From assembly GCA_963204915.1 (NCBI GenBank), contig CAUJHS010000031.1, positions 268,947 to 332,946 on the forward strand: a stretch of DNA of 64,000 nucleotides, written 5' to 3'. The DNA is from Planctomycetota bacterium (lineage in GTDB: Bacteria; Planctomycetota; Planctomycetia; Pirellulales; Pirellulaceae). Shown here in pieces: positions 47,406 through 56,510 of the stretch. Each line of letters starts with the position of its first letter. Positions within the stretch are counted from its first letter, which is position 1. The notes beneath the pieces were generated by a model, which was not told where the DNA came from, did not search any database, and worked only from the letters and a program-made list of their open reading frames with translations. The translations under genes and the position numbers were made by a program.

Positions 47406-48824
47406 CTACTTTACCTGCGGGGCGGTCAAAGCGCGTTCGATGGCGGCAATCGTCTCGGGAGCGGGGCGGAAGTTGCCGGGACGATGCCCCTGAGCGATGA
47501 GGAGCGGCGTCCAACCCCACCTATTCTTGCGATTCCATGTGGCGATGTCCGCTTTCTGGGCCGAGAGAAACTCGATCAGGGTGGCGCGGCTTTGATAGGC
47601 GGCGCCGTGCATGGCCGTCTCGCCATTGGCGTCTACGGCGTTGATGTCGGCTCCTAGCTCTAACAGCATGCGGACGGCGGCAATCGCCTCGTCGTCCGTG
47701 CCGGCCGCCTCGTCGCCATCTCCCAGCGCGCCCACACCGGCCGCCGCCAAGAGGGGCGTACTGTCGTCGGCATTGAGTATTCGCCAGTCGGCGCCTAACT
47801 CCACCAACAACTGCATGAGCGGAACATCCGACGCCCGCGCGGCGAGCAGGAAGGGCGTGGCGCCCGTGGTGGTGAAGCGTCCTCGTCCCGATTCGCCCCG
47901 TTTGAGCCGCGCATTCACATCGGCGCCATGGGCGACAAGTCGCCGCACGAAATCGAGACTGTTCAATTTGCCAGAACCCGTTGGCGGCGGATCGCCATCG
48001 CCGCGAATCGGCTTGCGAACCCAAGTCATGGCATGGAGCGCCGTATAACCGGCCGGATGCGCGTTTGGATCGGCGCCCGCTTCAAGCAGCGCCGCGGCGA
48101 ATTCAAAATGGCCGTTTTCGACGGCGAGAATCAACGGTGTTATACCTTTGCCGGTCGGCTGCATCACCTCGTTTACGTCGGCGCCGGCGGCGACAAGCCG
48201 GAATACGACAGCGGTTCGACCTTCGCGCACGGCGAAGAAGAGTGGCGTAAAACCTGAGCGCAGCGAGGTGCGGAAGTCGGCCCCCGCCGTAAGCAACGCA
48301 TCGACGATGGCCGCGTGTCCTTCGGCTGCGGCCCACATGAGCGCGGTCTGTCCTTGATGCTCTTTGGCATTGACGTTGGCGCCCTTCGCAACCAGCGCCT
48401 GGACAGGACCAAGCCGGCCTGCGCGCGCCGCAGTCATGAGGACCGTTTCTCCCCCAGGCAACGTTGCATGAGGGTCGGCGCCCGCCTCCAGAAGTTTCAC
48501 TACCAGAACCTCGTGCCCGTTGGCGCAGGCCAACGAGAGCGGCGTAACTCCGTACTCATTCCGCGCATTCGGGTTCGCGCCGGCATCCATCAGAAGCGAT
48601 GTGGCGGCGACGTCTTCATGAAGCACCGTCCAGTGCAGCGCCGTCATGCCGTCAGCCTGTGCCGCGTTCACGTCGGCGCTTTGTTTAAGTAACTCAGCAA
48701 GCCGAGCGGACTGCTGCGTTTCGGCGGCGTCCGCCAGTGGCGACTCTGCCGCGCAAGCTGCTTCAAGCGACGTCATCGCGAGAAGAAGCCCGAGGACCGC
48801 GAAAGTAGACTTGTTGGTGTGCAT
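47406..48824 (-). CDS. Secreted ankyrin-repeat protein
   Basis: 472 residues from the ATG at 48824; a TTG at 48881 would overlap the upstream gene and hide the signal peptide (STFAVLGLLLAMTSLEAACAAE). Ten or so ankyrin repeats follow almost to the end, for example GMTALHWTVLHEDVAATSLLMDAGANPNAR, GQTALMWAAAEGHAAIVDALLTAGADF and GETAMHGAAYQSRATLIEFL, with a short GDGDEAAGTDDE acidic insert. The signal peptide suggests a periplasmic or surface location, unlike the cytosolic ankyrin protein at 39871. It starts 37 bases after the DUF1552 gene and is probably the third gene of the 52604-47406 operon. Confidence 0.87.
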   Translation of the reverse strand: MHTNKSTFAVLGLLLAMTSLEAACAAESPLADAAETQQSARLAELLKQSADVNAAQADGMTALHWTVLHEDVAATSLLMDAGANPNARNEYGVTPLSLACANGHEVLVVKLLEAGADPHATLPGGETVLMTAARAGRLGPVQALVAKGANVNAKEHQGQTALMWAAAEGHAAIVDALLTAGADFRTSLRSGFTPLFFAVREGRTAVVFRLVAAGADVNEVMQPTGKGITPLILAVENGHFEFAAALLEAGADPNAHPAGYTALHAMTWVRKPIRGDGDPPPTGSGKLNSLDFVRRLVAHGADVNARLKRGESGRGRFTTTGATPFLLAARASDVPLMQLLVELGADWRILNADDSTPLLAAAGVGALGDGDEAAGTDDEAIAAVRMLLELGADINAVDANGETAMHGAAYQSRATLIEFLSAQKADIATWNRKNRWGWTPLLIAQGHRPGNFRPAPETIAAIERALTAPQVK

Positions 48825-48861
48825 CAAAAGTTGACGGCGTGAGATTGGTGCGTCATCGCGT

Positions 48862-50211
48862 TCAAACCGAGAGTGGCTCAAAGAGTTCGTCGATTTTTCC
48901 TTGACTGTCGGCGAACGCGTTCAGGCGAACGCCTACCTTGTCAAGCAGCGTCAGATGCAAGTTGGCCAGCGGCTTAGGATCGTTGTATTTGATGTGCCGG
49001 CCGCCGCGCATGTTGCCAGCGGCGCCGCCCGCCACGATGATGGGCAAGTTCGTGTGATCATGCACGTTGGGGTTGCCCATGCCGCTGCCGTACAAATACA
49101 GCGCATGATCGAGCAGCGTGCCGTCGCCCTCGGGCGTAGCTTGTAGTTGCTGCAAAAACTCCGCGAACAGCGACACGTGGAACTGATTGATCTTGGCTAC
49201 CTGCGCGATCTTGGCGGGATCGTTGCCGTGATGCGTCAGCGGGTGATGCGGCTCGGAGACGCCAATCTCAGGATAGGTGCGGTTGCTTGTTTCGCGGGCG
49301 AGTTGGAATGTCGTCACGCGGGTGATGTCGCCCTGCAGCGCGAGCACTTGCAGTTCGAACATTAACCGCGCGTGGTCAGCGTAGGCCGCAGGCACGCCAC
49401 TGGGGCGATCTCGGTCGGGCAACGGGTTTTCCGCCGCGGAAGTTTCCGCTTGTTGGATGCGACGCTCCACATCGCGCACTGACTGCAAATACTGTTCAAC
49501 GCGGCGGCGGTCGGCCGGCCCCAACGTCGTTTGCAAGCGGGTCAATTCTTCGGTCACCGCGTCAAGCAAACTCGCGCGCTTCTTGAGAACGTTGCGCCGA
49601 TCGGCGGTCTTGCCTCCTTCGCCGAAGAGATTCTCAAAAACGACGCGCGGATGCGCTTCAGCCGGAAGCGGCGTCGTGGGAGACGACCACGATAGGTTGT
49701 TCTGATACACACAGGCGTAGCCGTTATCGCATTGGCCAACCATGGCGAGCAAATCCATCGCCAGTTCGAGCGAGGGAAGTTGCGTATCGCGGCCGATCTG
49801 TTGCGCGGCGATTTGATCCACCGTGGTGCCCAGGTGATAGTCGTTGCTTTCGGTGCGCTTCGCCTTCGCCGCGCTCAAGAACGCCGCGTTCGACGTGGCG
49901 TGCGTGCCAGGATAGGCGTTGCGCAACTCCAAGTTGGTAATGATGCTAACATGCTGCTTCACCGGCTCCAGCGGCGAAAGCGACGGCGATAACTCTTCCA
50001 GCGTATTTTCACCTGGCGGCGTCCAGCGGGTTACGTCGCATCCCATAGGCATGTAGACGAATCCGAGCCGCCGCAATCGGGCCGGGTTGGCCGGCGTGTC
50101 GGCCAGCGCCGTAAGCGAAGGAACCATGGCGTCCAACAGCGGTAGCGCGAGCATCGCTCCCGTTCCGCGCAAGAAGGTGCGGCGCGGCAACGCTTTCTTC
50201 GTGACGATCAT
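48862..50211 (-). CDS. DUF1552 protein with Tat-type signal
   Basis: 449 residues from the ATG at 50211, which overlaps the upstream stop as ATGA; a reading from 50391 would add 60 unlikely residues. LPRRTFLRGTGAMLALPLLDAMVP is the export signal. The DUF1552 pattern follows: RRLGFVYMPMGCDVTRWTP, LEELSPSLSPLEPV, ITNLELRNAYPGTHATSNAAFLS, VDQIAAQQIG, PSLELAMDL, and HALYLYGSGMGNPNVHDHTNLPIIVAGGAAGN near the C-terminus. It pairs with the intact DUF1592-type cytochrome gene, giving a second copy of the system seen in broken form at 31134-35410. Confidence 0.92.
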   Translation of the reverse strand: MIVTKKALPRRTFLRGTGAMLALPLLDAMVPSLTALADTPANPARLRRLGFVYMPMGCDVTRWTPPGENTLEELSPSLSPLEPVKQHVSIITNLELRNAYPGTHATSNAAFLSAAKAKRTESNDYHLGTTVDQIAAQQIGRDTQLPSLELAMDLLAMVGQCDNGYACVYQNNLSWSSPTTPLPAEAHPRVVFENLFGEGGKTADRRNVLKKRASLLDAVTEELTRLQTTLGPADRRRVEQYLQSVRDVERRIQQAETSAAENPLPDRDRPSGVPAAYADHARLMFELQVLALQGDITRVTTFQLARETSNRTYPEIGVSEPHHPLTHHGNDPAKIAQVAKINQFHVSLFAEFLQQLQATPEGDGTLLDHALYLYGSGMGNPNVHDHTNLPIIVAGGAAGNMRGGRHIKYNDPKPLANLHLTLLDKVGVRLNAFADSQGKIDELFEPLSV

Positions 50212-52604
50212 GGCGTTTTCCTCATTTGAAACGGTTCGCTGTGAACGATGCCCATGATTAGGGATGAGAATCGATAGTCGTCGCTCTTTGCCCGACGCAG
50301 GATGCCGCGGATGGCGGGTGCATCGTAATATTCGACGCCTCGTCCGAGGGCGAACGTCAGAAGTTTTTCGGTGATGGTTTGCACGAACCATTCGGGGCGG
50401 TTTAGCAGGGCTTGTTCGAGTCCCGTAGGACCCGCGAACTCGCTTCCGTCGGGCAAGGCTCCCGAAGCGTCGACCGGTTGGCCTTCTTCAAGCTCGCGCC
50501 ACCGGCCGACTGCGTCAAAGTTCTCGAGCGCAAAACCGACGGGGTCCATCAGGTTATGACAACTGGCGCACGCGGGGTTCGCGCGATGTTGGGCTAATCG
50601 CTCGCGAACGGAAAGCGCCGCTCCCACCGTGTTGTCTTCCAGGGCGGGCACATTGTCGGGCGGAGGGGGCGGCGGTGAACCGATCAAGTTCTTGAGCACC
50701 CAATTTCCACGAATCACGGGCGAGGTGCGCGTAGCATACGACGTAACTGTCAGTACACTGGCATGACGCAACAGTCCGCCGCGATGTGACGACGGATCCA
50801 GCGTCACACGTTGAAAGCGACTGCCGTACACATGCGGCACGCCATAGTGTTTGGCCAAGCGTTCGTTGAGATAGGTGTAGTCGGCCTGAAGCAAATCGAG
50901 CACGCTGCGGTCTTCACGCACGATGCTTTCGAAAAACAACTCGGTCTCGCGCCGCATGGCTTGGCGCAGGTTATCGTCAAAATCGGGAAACAAACGCCCG
51001 TCAGGCGTGATTGACTGTAAGTTGCGCAAGTACAACCATTGGCCGGCGAAGTTCGTGGCCAGTGATTGCGAGCGTTCGTCGGCCAGCATGCGCCGCACCT
51101 GCTTCTGTAGCACCTCCGCTTGCCGGAGTTCGCCGCGTTCGGCCAGATCGAGCAGTTCATCATCGGGAATGCTGCTCCACAGAAAGAACGAAAGCCGCGA
51201 CGCTAGTTCCAGGTCGCTTACGGGATAGGCGCCGCCCGGCGTTGCTTGTGGCGGATCGCGCTCAATGCGAAACAAGAACTGCGGACTGACCAGCACCGCG
51301 CTGAGCGCCGATTCAACTCCCGCCTCAAACCCGGCTTCGTCACGGCCTGCTCGGAAGAACTCAAGGGGCGTTTTCAAGTCCTCCTCATCTACCGGTCTTC
51401 GATACGCACGACGCATCAAGGCCGTCAAAATGCGCCGGGCGCAAGCTTCTTCGTCGAGGGCGTCGACTGGCTGATCGACGAACACGCGGCGCCGGCTAAG
51501 AGTATCGCCAGCTCCGGTCGCATCGAACGGCCCGAGGATCGAGACTTCATAGACGGCTGGCCCGAGGCGTGGATGCCGATAAAAATTGAAATGCACGTTC
51601 AGCGGCTGACGTCGCGTTTCCAGCAGCGAAGACGATTGTTTCACAAACGTCACGCCGAGCGCATGCCGCCCGGCGGTCGCGCGGACGCGAGTTTTTAGAT
51701 CGGCGTCGAGCGCTTCATCGCCTTGGCCCGACGGAGGTGGTTTGATTGTGAACCGAGCCATGCGTTCCCGATCGAGCAGCACATCCAGCTCGTGCGGTTC
51801 GCGCAAACTTTCGACGTTGCCGTTGCGGTCGCGCATGAGGCGAACTTGGATTTCGTATTCGCCGTCTTGCGGGAAGTGGTAGGGAATCAAGACGCCGCCG
51901 CGCGTGCCCAGCGGCAACCCCGCGATATGCACATCTTGCGTGACATCTGGGGTAATGCGGATCGTTTCGCCAGCGGGAGTTTCGCTTGGCCGCCCAATCG
52001 CCAGTCGGCTGATTTTTTGCGCCGCAGAGATGTAGCGGTTCAGCAACGTCGGCGAAAGATCGCCTACTGTGACGTTGTCAAAGCCGTGGCTGGACTCATC
52101 CGGCGGGAGCAGGCCGGCGGCGTCCACCTCGAGCGCCAGGAGATCACGAATCGCGTTCTGATACTCGGTGCGGTTGAGCCGGCGGAACGTTTCGGTGCGG
52201 CCAGGATTCGGACTCGCCGCGGCAGCCCGATCGAGCGATGCCTCTAACCACGAAACCACGGCTTGATATTCCTGTTCATCCGGTCGCGGCGCATCGCGTG
52301 GCGGCATTTGACGGGTCGTGAGTTTACGGACCGTGGTTTCCCACGCCGATATGTTCTCGGCCAAGTCGCGCGCTATGAGATTGTCGAGCGCGAGCCCTGC
52401 CGTGTTGGCTCCTTCGTCATGGCAATCGAAGCAGTACCTTTCAAAAAAATCGCGAACTGGCTCCGTCACGCGAACGCGCGCGTGGTCAGGCGTAACGGTG
52501 GGAGACTCCTCAGCCGGGCTTGAAGCGAACGGCGCCAATAGTAATAGAGACAGCGGCGCCGCGCATCGCATCCACCCTGGCAGCAACCGCCGATAACACA
52601 ACAT
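50208..52604 (-). CDS. DUF1587/1592/1588/1585 planctomycete cytochrome protein
   Basis: 798 residues from the ATG at 52604 (a TTG at 52622 would add six). Signal peptide LSLLLLAPFASSPAEE, then the PSCyt1 head with haem motif CFDCH (58-62), TTRQMPPRD and VVSWLEASL. DUF1587 follows (FRRLNRTEYQNAIRDLLALEVDAAGLLPPDESSHGFDNV), a middle beta domain, DUF1595, DUF1592 (RLSFFLWSSIPDDELLDLAERG, ANFAGQWLYLRNL), DUF1588 (SPVIRGNWVLKNLIGSPPPPPPDNVPALE, CASCH) and DUF1585. Exported, probably haem-binding, overlapping its DUF1552 partner by ATGA. It is the intact reference for judging the stop codon in the sister gene. Confidence 0.92.
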   Translation of the reverse strand: MLCYRRLLPGWMRCAAPLSLLLLAPFASSPAEESPTVTPDHARVRVTEPVRDFFERYCFDCHDEGANTAGLALDNLIARDLAENISAWETTVRKLTTRQMPPRDAPRPDEQEYQAVVSWLEASLDRAAAASPNPGRTETFRRLNRTEYQNAIRDLLALEVDAAGLLPPDESSHGFDNVTVGDLSPTLLNRYISAAQKISRLAIGRPSETPAGETIRITPDVTQDVHIAGLPLGTRGGVLIPYHFPQDGEYEIQVRLMRDRNGNVESLREPHELDVLLDRERMARFTIKPPPSGQGDEALDADLKTRVRATAGRHALGVTFVKQSSSLLETRRQPLNVHFNFYRHPRLGPAVYEVSILGPFDATGAGDTLSRRRVFVDQPVDALDEEACARRILTALMRRAYRRPVDEEDLKTPLEFFRAGRDEAGFEAGVESALSAVLVSPQFLFRIERDPPQATPGGAYPVSDLELASRLSFFLWSSIPDDELLDLAERGELRQAEVLQKQVRRMLADERSQSLATNFAGQWLYLRNLQSITPDGRLFPDFDDNLRQAMRRETELFFESIVREDRSVLDLLQADYTYLNERLAKHYGVPHVYGSRFQRVTLDPSSHRGGLLRHASVLTVTSYATRTSPVIRGNWVLKNLIGSPPPPPPDNVPALEDNTVGAALSVRERLAQHRANPACASCHNLMDPVGFALENFDAVGRWRELEEGQPVDASGALPDGSEFAGPTGLEQALLNRPEWFVQTITEKLLTFALGRGVEYYDAPAIRGILRRAKSDDYRFSSLIMGIVHSEPFQMRKTP

Positions 52605-52719
52605 GGATTCAGGTTCTCGCAAGAGGTGAAATTCAGGAGTTCTGTTTTGCGTTAATTCGGCGTGGGTTGACCGGTTGCTTCGAACGCAGGACGTCCGGGT
52701 TGTATTGCCAAATGAATAT

Positions 52720-52751
52720 GGCGGGATGCCCGAGGGAACTCAAGTCCCGCC
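52720..52751 (-). terminator. Possible terminator hairpin
   Basis: Seven-base arms GGCGGGA (52720-52726) and TCCCGCC (52745-52751) lie about 45 bases beyond the stop of the membrane protein gene at 52796. There is no T-tract on either strand, so termination is uncertain. Confidence 0.3.
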
Positions 52752-52795
52752 CGTGCGGTTTGCAAGGCGTCGGCGTTACGGACACGCTAGACGGA

Positions 52796-53506
52796 CTAAT
52801 GCACCTTCTCGGGGTGATACCAAGGGTGATCCGACGCATCGTCGAGGGAAAGCGAGCCAAGCAGCCGGTTTGCTAAAACGCGACGCTGATGATCGGGCCA
52901 GGTGCAGATGTCGTCCCAGGTTCGCTCCAGCTCGTTCCACGAGTCGGCGTTGCAGGCTTTATCCTTATCCTTCTCTCGCTGGATTCGATTTGGAGCGGCA
53001 TAAACGTGGTGCAAGGCGAGCCCGAGCAACATGCCGTACACGGTTAACGCAGCGACCGCGCTGAAGCCCCAGTCGTGGCGCATGAGGGCCAATGGCGGCG
53101 AGAGGGCCAGCATCACGAGAAGCAGCGTCAGAATTCGGAACTGGAATGGCCGAGACAGTTGTGCGACTCTCGGATCGGCTTCGCGTAAAGCCTGCACTCC
53201 GAACGGCAAGCTCGCCAGTGCAAACAGGCTCAATAGAATGCCAATCGGGATACGCGCGGCGTGCGGACCCCAGTCGAAAACTTGAATGAGCAAAAAACTC
53301 ATCAGCGAGATCATAGGAACGGAAAGTCCATATAATAAATTTCGCCACAAACCGCGGGGCGCGGCAAGTCCTGCAATAATTGCACCGCTGGCGCTCAGGA
53401 GGGGACCGCTCACGACGATGGTTTCAATTTCGAGCAGCGCGGCCGCCAGCGCTAAGCCAACGGCGACCATTTGCACGATCACCAAAATCACAAGGGGTTT
53501 ACCCAT
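52796..53506 (-). CDS. Five-helix membrane protein, unknown function
   Basis: 236 residues from the ATG at 53506, supported by GGAGG eight bases upstream; the start at 53548 adds 14 polar residues. Five or six hydrophobic segments (LVILVIVQMVAVGLALAAAL, LLYGLSVPMISLMSFLLI, IPIGILLSLFALASLPFG, FRILTLLLVMLALSPPLALM, AALTVYGMLLGLALHHVY) are followed by a charged cytosolic tail of about 60 residues ending in HPWYHPEKVH. It sits on the same strand as, and 167 bases downstream of, the GDYXXLXY gene, so it may belong to that cluster. No family recognised. Confidence 0.78.
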   Translation of the reverse strand: MGKPLVILVIVQMVAVGLALAAALLEIETIVVSGPLLSASGAIIAGLAAPRGLWRNLLYGLSVPMISLMSFLLIQVFDWGPHAARIPIGILLSLFALASLPFGVQALREADPRVAQLSRPFQFRILTLLLVMLALSPPLALMRHDWGFSAVAALTVYGMLLGLALHHVYAAPNRIQREKDKDKACNADSWNELERTWDDICTWPDHQRRVLANRLLGSLSLDDASDHPWYHPEKVH

Positions 53507-53673
53507 TGCCTGATCCTCCGCCACATGGAGCAATTCCGCCTTTGTCATTCTGGCGGGCTAGCAACGACACGTCCAGAGCGAAGCTTTGTTCAACTGTGAT
53601 TTTTCTGAAGGCGGTGTACAGGAAACGGCGGTCGGAAGTTTGGCCGACTTTACGACGTAACCGGAGACGCACT

Positions 53674-54168
53674 TTAGCGGTTGACCTTAGGTGGGCCCGC
53701 TACGGAGAAATCGGCGTTACGCAGGTTGACGAGTACACATTCGCCCGTGCGCGCCACTTTGTACTCGCCATAGCGCGCGCTTGCGTAGTGGCTGGCGTGG
53801 CCTTCCTGAAAGAAGAAAGCGTTCGACCCGATTTGCAAATTGCTCGCCCACCGCCGATATCGCAGCAAGCGTTCATCGGCCGAGAGGGGCTCGTCGGCAT
53901 GGTATCGCACGAACTGCGCGACCTTATTCTGGTCGAGCTTGACCACCACCAAGCCTCGTCGGGGCTTGGAGGAATTTATCCTGGCGTTTCGCTCCACCTG
54001 GTAGTCGAGGGCCATGTAGTCGCCTTGCATCAGCGAGCGCGGGTCAACCGGCGCCAACTCCAGGTACATCGTTTCGCCGGTGCGAATGGCGGCTTCCTTG
54101 GAAGCGATCATCGCATTCGTGACGCCGAACACCGCCATGGTGGCGATCCAAAATAGTCCGATCTTCAT
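53674..54168 (-). CDS. GDYXXLXY-domain protein
   Basis: 164 residues from the ATG at 54168, overlapping the TGA of the DUF4401 gene as ATGA. A membrane segment (KIGLFWIATMAVFGVTNAM) is followed by the family signature LMQGDYMALDYQV and FFFQEGHASHYASARYGEYKVARTGECVLVNLRN. GDYXXLXY proteins are nearly always encoded beside DUF2157 and DUF4401 proteins, as here; the trio's function is unknown but it is thought to form a membrane complex. The start 24 bases further upstream gives a worse N-terminus. Confidence 0.92.
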   Translation of the reverse strand: MKIGLFWIATMAVFGVTNAMIASKEAAIRTGETMYLELAPVDPRSLMQGDYMALDYQVERNARINSSKPRRGLVVVKLDQNKVAQFVRYHADEPLSADERLLRYRRWASNLQIGSNAFFFQEGHASHYASARYGEYKVARTGECVLVNLRNADFSVAGPPKVNR

Positions 54169-55223
54169 ACAGCGGCCTCCAGGTTCGCCCAACCTCGACG
54201 GTTCAGAAACTCGCGAGCGGCCAACAGCACCGCGCCGCTGGCCATAAGAATGTACGACTTCGTCAACAGGCTGGTTTGCAACTCATAATAGAACACGACG
54301 ATGAACGCTGGGAAGAAAGCGATTCCCATGGCCAGCAGCAGCATGTCGCGCCGTGCATAACCGAGCACCATCAAACCAATGGCCGCGAGCACTCCGGGCG
54401 TTGTGACGGCGGCGAGACCAATCGTCGCCACGACCGCGACGATCAGTGGTTCTTTGCGCAGGTTCTCCCAACCGCCCGCGACCCATTGATAGAGCCACAC
54501 CAGCGCTCCGGCAAGGACGACGTTAGCCGGCCACCAATGCATTTCCGCAGCCGTCTCGGGCAGAACCACCAGGAACAAATTGACGGGAACCGACAGGGCC
54601 ATGGCGTAACCCAAGGGCCGCAGCCAAGTGAGGTCATTTCGGTACATGAACACGAGGCCGATCGCGAGGATCTTAGCTAACATCATTACATGAAGCAGTT
54701 CGCCCACGCCGTCCATCATGATCCACGCCGTCATGCAACCGGAAGCTAGAAGGCAAGAAAGGAAGCGATGCAATGCATCGCGATACACCGGATAAAGCAC
54801 AAGGCATAGCAATAAGGCCGTTACGGCCACGCTCGCCACACTCTCGAACAACATGCCGGCGCCGGCCAGCAGGAAACCGTGTCCCGCCGCGCTCACGGCC
54901 AACGCCAGTTGCGTCGGAAAGATGTGGCTGGTCAGGTTGCGCAACATGGCGGCGGCAATAATGAAAACCGCTCCCCACGCGATGAGCGCCGATTCGCCGC
55001 CGTCAAGAAAACCCGCGATGCCCAAGCAAATGATGAAACAGATCGCGGCAATCCAGGCGCCGGCCGCCAGCAACGCCTGGACAAACCACGGTTCGCCATG
55101 ACGTGCGGACCGAAGGTTGGCATGGGCGACGATTTGCACACGCGCTGCTTCGTCCAACAAGCCTTGCGCCTGCAAGTGGTCGATTAATTGGCCGAGCGTT
55201 GGCCGCTTAAGCGCTAACGACAT
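54165..55223 (-). CDS. DUF4401 membrane protein
   Basis: 352 residues. A short cytosolic N-terminal helix region (LGQLIDHLQAQGLLDEAARVQIV) precedes about ten membrane helices (for example LLAAGAWIAAICFIICLGIAGFL, FIIAAAMLRNLTSH, FPAFIVVFYYELQTSLLTKSYILMASGAVLLAAREFL). This is the DUF4401 layout. The start overlaps the DUF2157 gene by 17 bases and the stop overlaps the GDYXXLXY gene by ATGA, so the three are translated together. Confidence 0.9.
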   Translation of the reverse strand: MSLALKRPTLGQLIDHLQAQGLLDEAARVQIVAHANLRSARHGEPWFVQALLAAGAWIAAICFIICLGIAGFLDGGESALIAWGAVFIIAAAMLRNLTSHIFPTQLALAVSAAGHGFLLAGAGMLFESVASVAVTALLLCLVLYPVYRDALHRFLSCLLASGCMTAWIMMDGVGELLHVMMLAKILAIGLVFMYRNDLTWLRPLGYAMALSVPVNLFLVVLPETAAEMHWWPANVVLAGALVWLYQWVAGGWENLRKEPLIVAVVATIGLAAVTTPGVLAAIGLMVLGYARRDMLLLAMGIAFFPAFIVVFYYELQTSLLTKSYILMASGAVLLAAREFLNRRGWANLEAAV

Positions 55224-56250
55224 GGCGCATTTCCTTGTTCAAATGTCGCAGGTAAAACGCCGCCGCACTCGACAAACCCAGCACGATCAGCCCGAAGAGA
55301 AAGAACGCCGGCGCCCCCTCGGAAATCTCGAAGAGCACTTTGCCGATGAACGTTAAGATCGCGGTGCTGGCCGCCATGACCGTGAACGCCAGGCAAGGCA
55401 AGTCGGCCGCACGATGACGGAAATACCAGAATCCTGCGGGTAGCGCGACCATCATCACAAGCAAGCCGAGCATTGAACCGTTGTCGAACTCCGGTTCGAC
55501 GATAAACGCGATCGTCGGAATCGAGAGATATACCAACACGCTGAGCCAAACGAGATGGCGAATCCAACGCCCTTCGAGCCACGTCCAGCGTTGAGCCAAA
55601 CCGTACTCATAACCGATCAGTGCGAGCGCGTTCATTCCCGCTAACAGCGGAAACAGGAGGAAGACGCCGTCAAACCGTTCCAGCGGTTCGAACTGAATCC
55701 AGAATAAGATCAAAGCGACGTTTGTCACGACCAACCACAAGACCCATAGGGCCCCGAACTTTCCCAGCATGACCCAGGGCAAGATCAAGAGCGCCCATAA
55801 GGCGTAGTTTTCAAAGGCGTCGGCGCCGGTTTGGTAGGTTTGCCCGTAGACCGCGAACAACACGCCTACAAACACGCACGCGGCTAGCAACAACACCTTG
55901 CCGCTCAGGCGGTTCAGTCCTCGGCGAATGGCGCCGATGGCGCACACCCAGAGGCCGACTTCGATGATGCTGAACTTGGCCACCGCCGGCATGCGCGACC
56001 AATTGTAGGCGAAGAAGAACACCACGCCGGCAAGCGTCAGTGCGGCGCCTACGAACAACAGCGCCCGATTCGCCCAACACCACCAATGATGTGCTGGACA
56101 CAACACGGTCAACGCTTCGTTCCGGGCGGCGTCGCTCAAGAGGCCGGCGGCATGCAGATCGAAAATCGTCCGCTCGCTCGCCCTTTGATCGAGTTCGGCC
56201 TCCGCCGCGAAGGGAATGTTTGCCTTTTCGGTTGCGATGGCGGTTCCCAT
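55207..56250 (-). CDS. DUF2157 membrane protein
   Basis: 347 residues from the ATG at 56250; starts at 56274 and 56307 are alternatives and no ribosome site decides. The N-terminal DUF2157 segment (ELDQRASERTIFDLHAAGLLSDAARNEALTVL) is followed by about ten membrane helices, beginning with RALLFVGAALTLAGVVFFFAYNWSRMP, a conserved DUF2157 element, and including VFVGVLFAVYGQTYQTGADAFENYALWALLILPWVML. First gene of the coupled DUF2157-DUF4401-GDYXXLXY cluster. Substrate or partner unknown. Confidence 0.9.
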   Translation of the reverse strand: MGTAIATEKANIPFAAEAELDQRASERTIFDLHAAGLLSDAARNEALTVLCPAHHWWCWANRALLFVGAALTLAGVVFFFAYNWSRMPAVAKFSIIEVGLWVCAIGAIRRGLNRLSGKVLLLAACVFVGVLFAVYGQTYQTGADAFENYALWALLILPWVMLGKFGALWVLWLVVTNVALILFWIQFEPLERFDGVFLLFPLLAGMNALALIGYEYGLAQRWTWLEGRWIRHLVWLSVLVYLSIPTIAFIVEPEFDNGSMLGLLVMMVALPAGFWYFRHRAADLPCLAFTVMAASTAILTFIGKVLFEISEGAPAFFLFGLIVLGLSSAAAFYLRHLNKEMRHVVSA

Positions 56251-56510
56251 ACGAATACCTGGCGTCGCCCCCATGTGCGGAATTCGAACGGCCGATCCCT
56301 TTTGCAATTCGCGTTCCCAAAGCGTAAACGAATCGCCAACGCAGGAAAAGCAAAGAAAATCGCCTGCGCTGGACTTCCGCAGTGCGTTGATCTATTACCA
56401 AGAACGACCAGTGGCGCGCAAAAAATGTACAGCCCGCACTGCTGTGAGTATGGAACGCGGAAAGACCAGTATTTTCCTGTCGCAAAGCTGACAACGCTGG
56501 TAAACCAACG

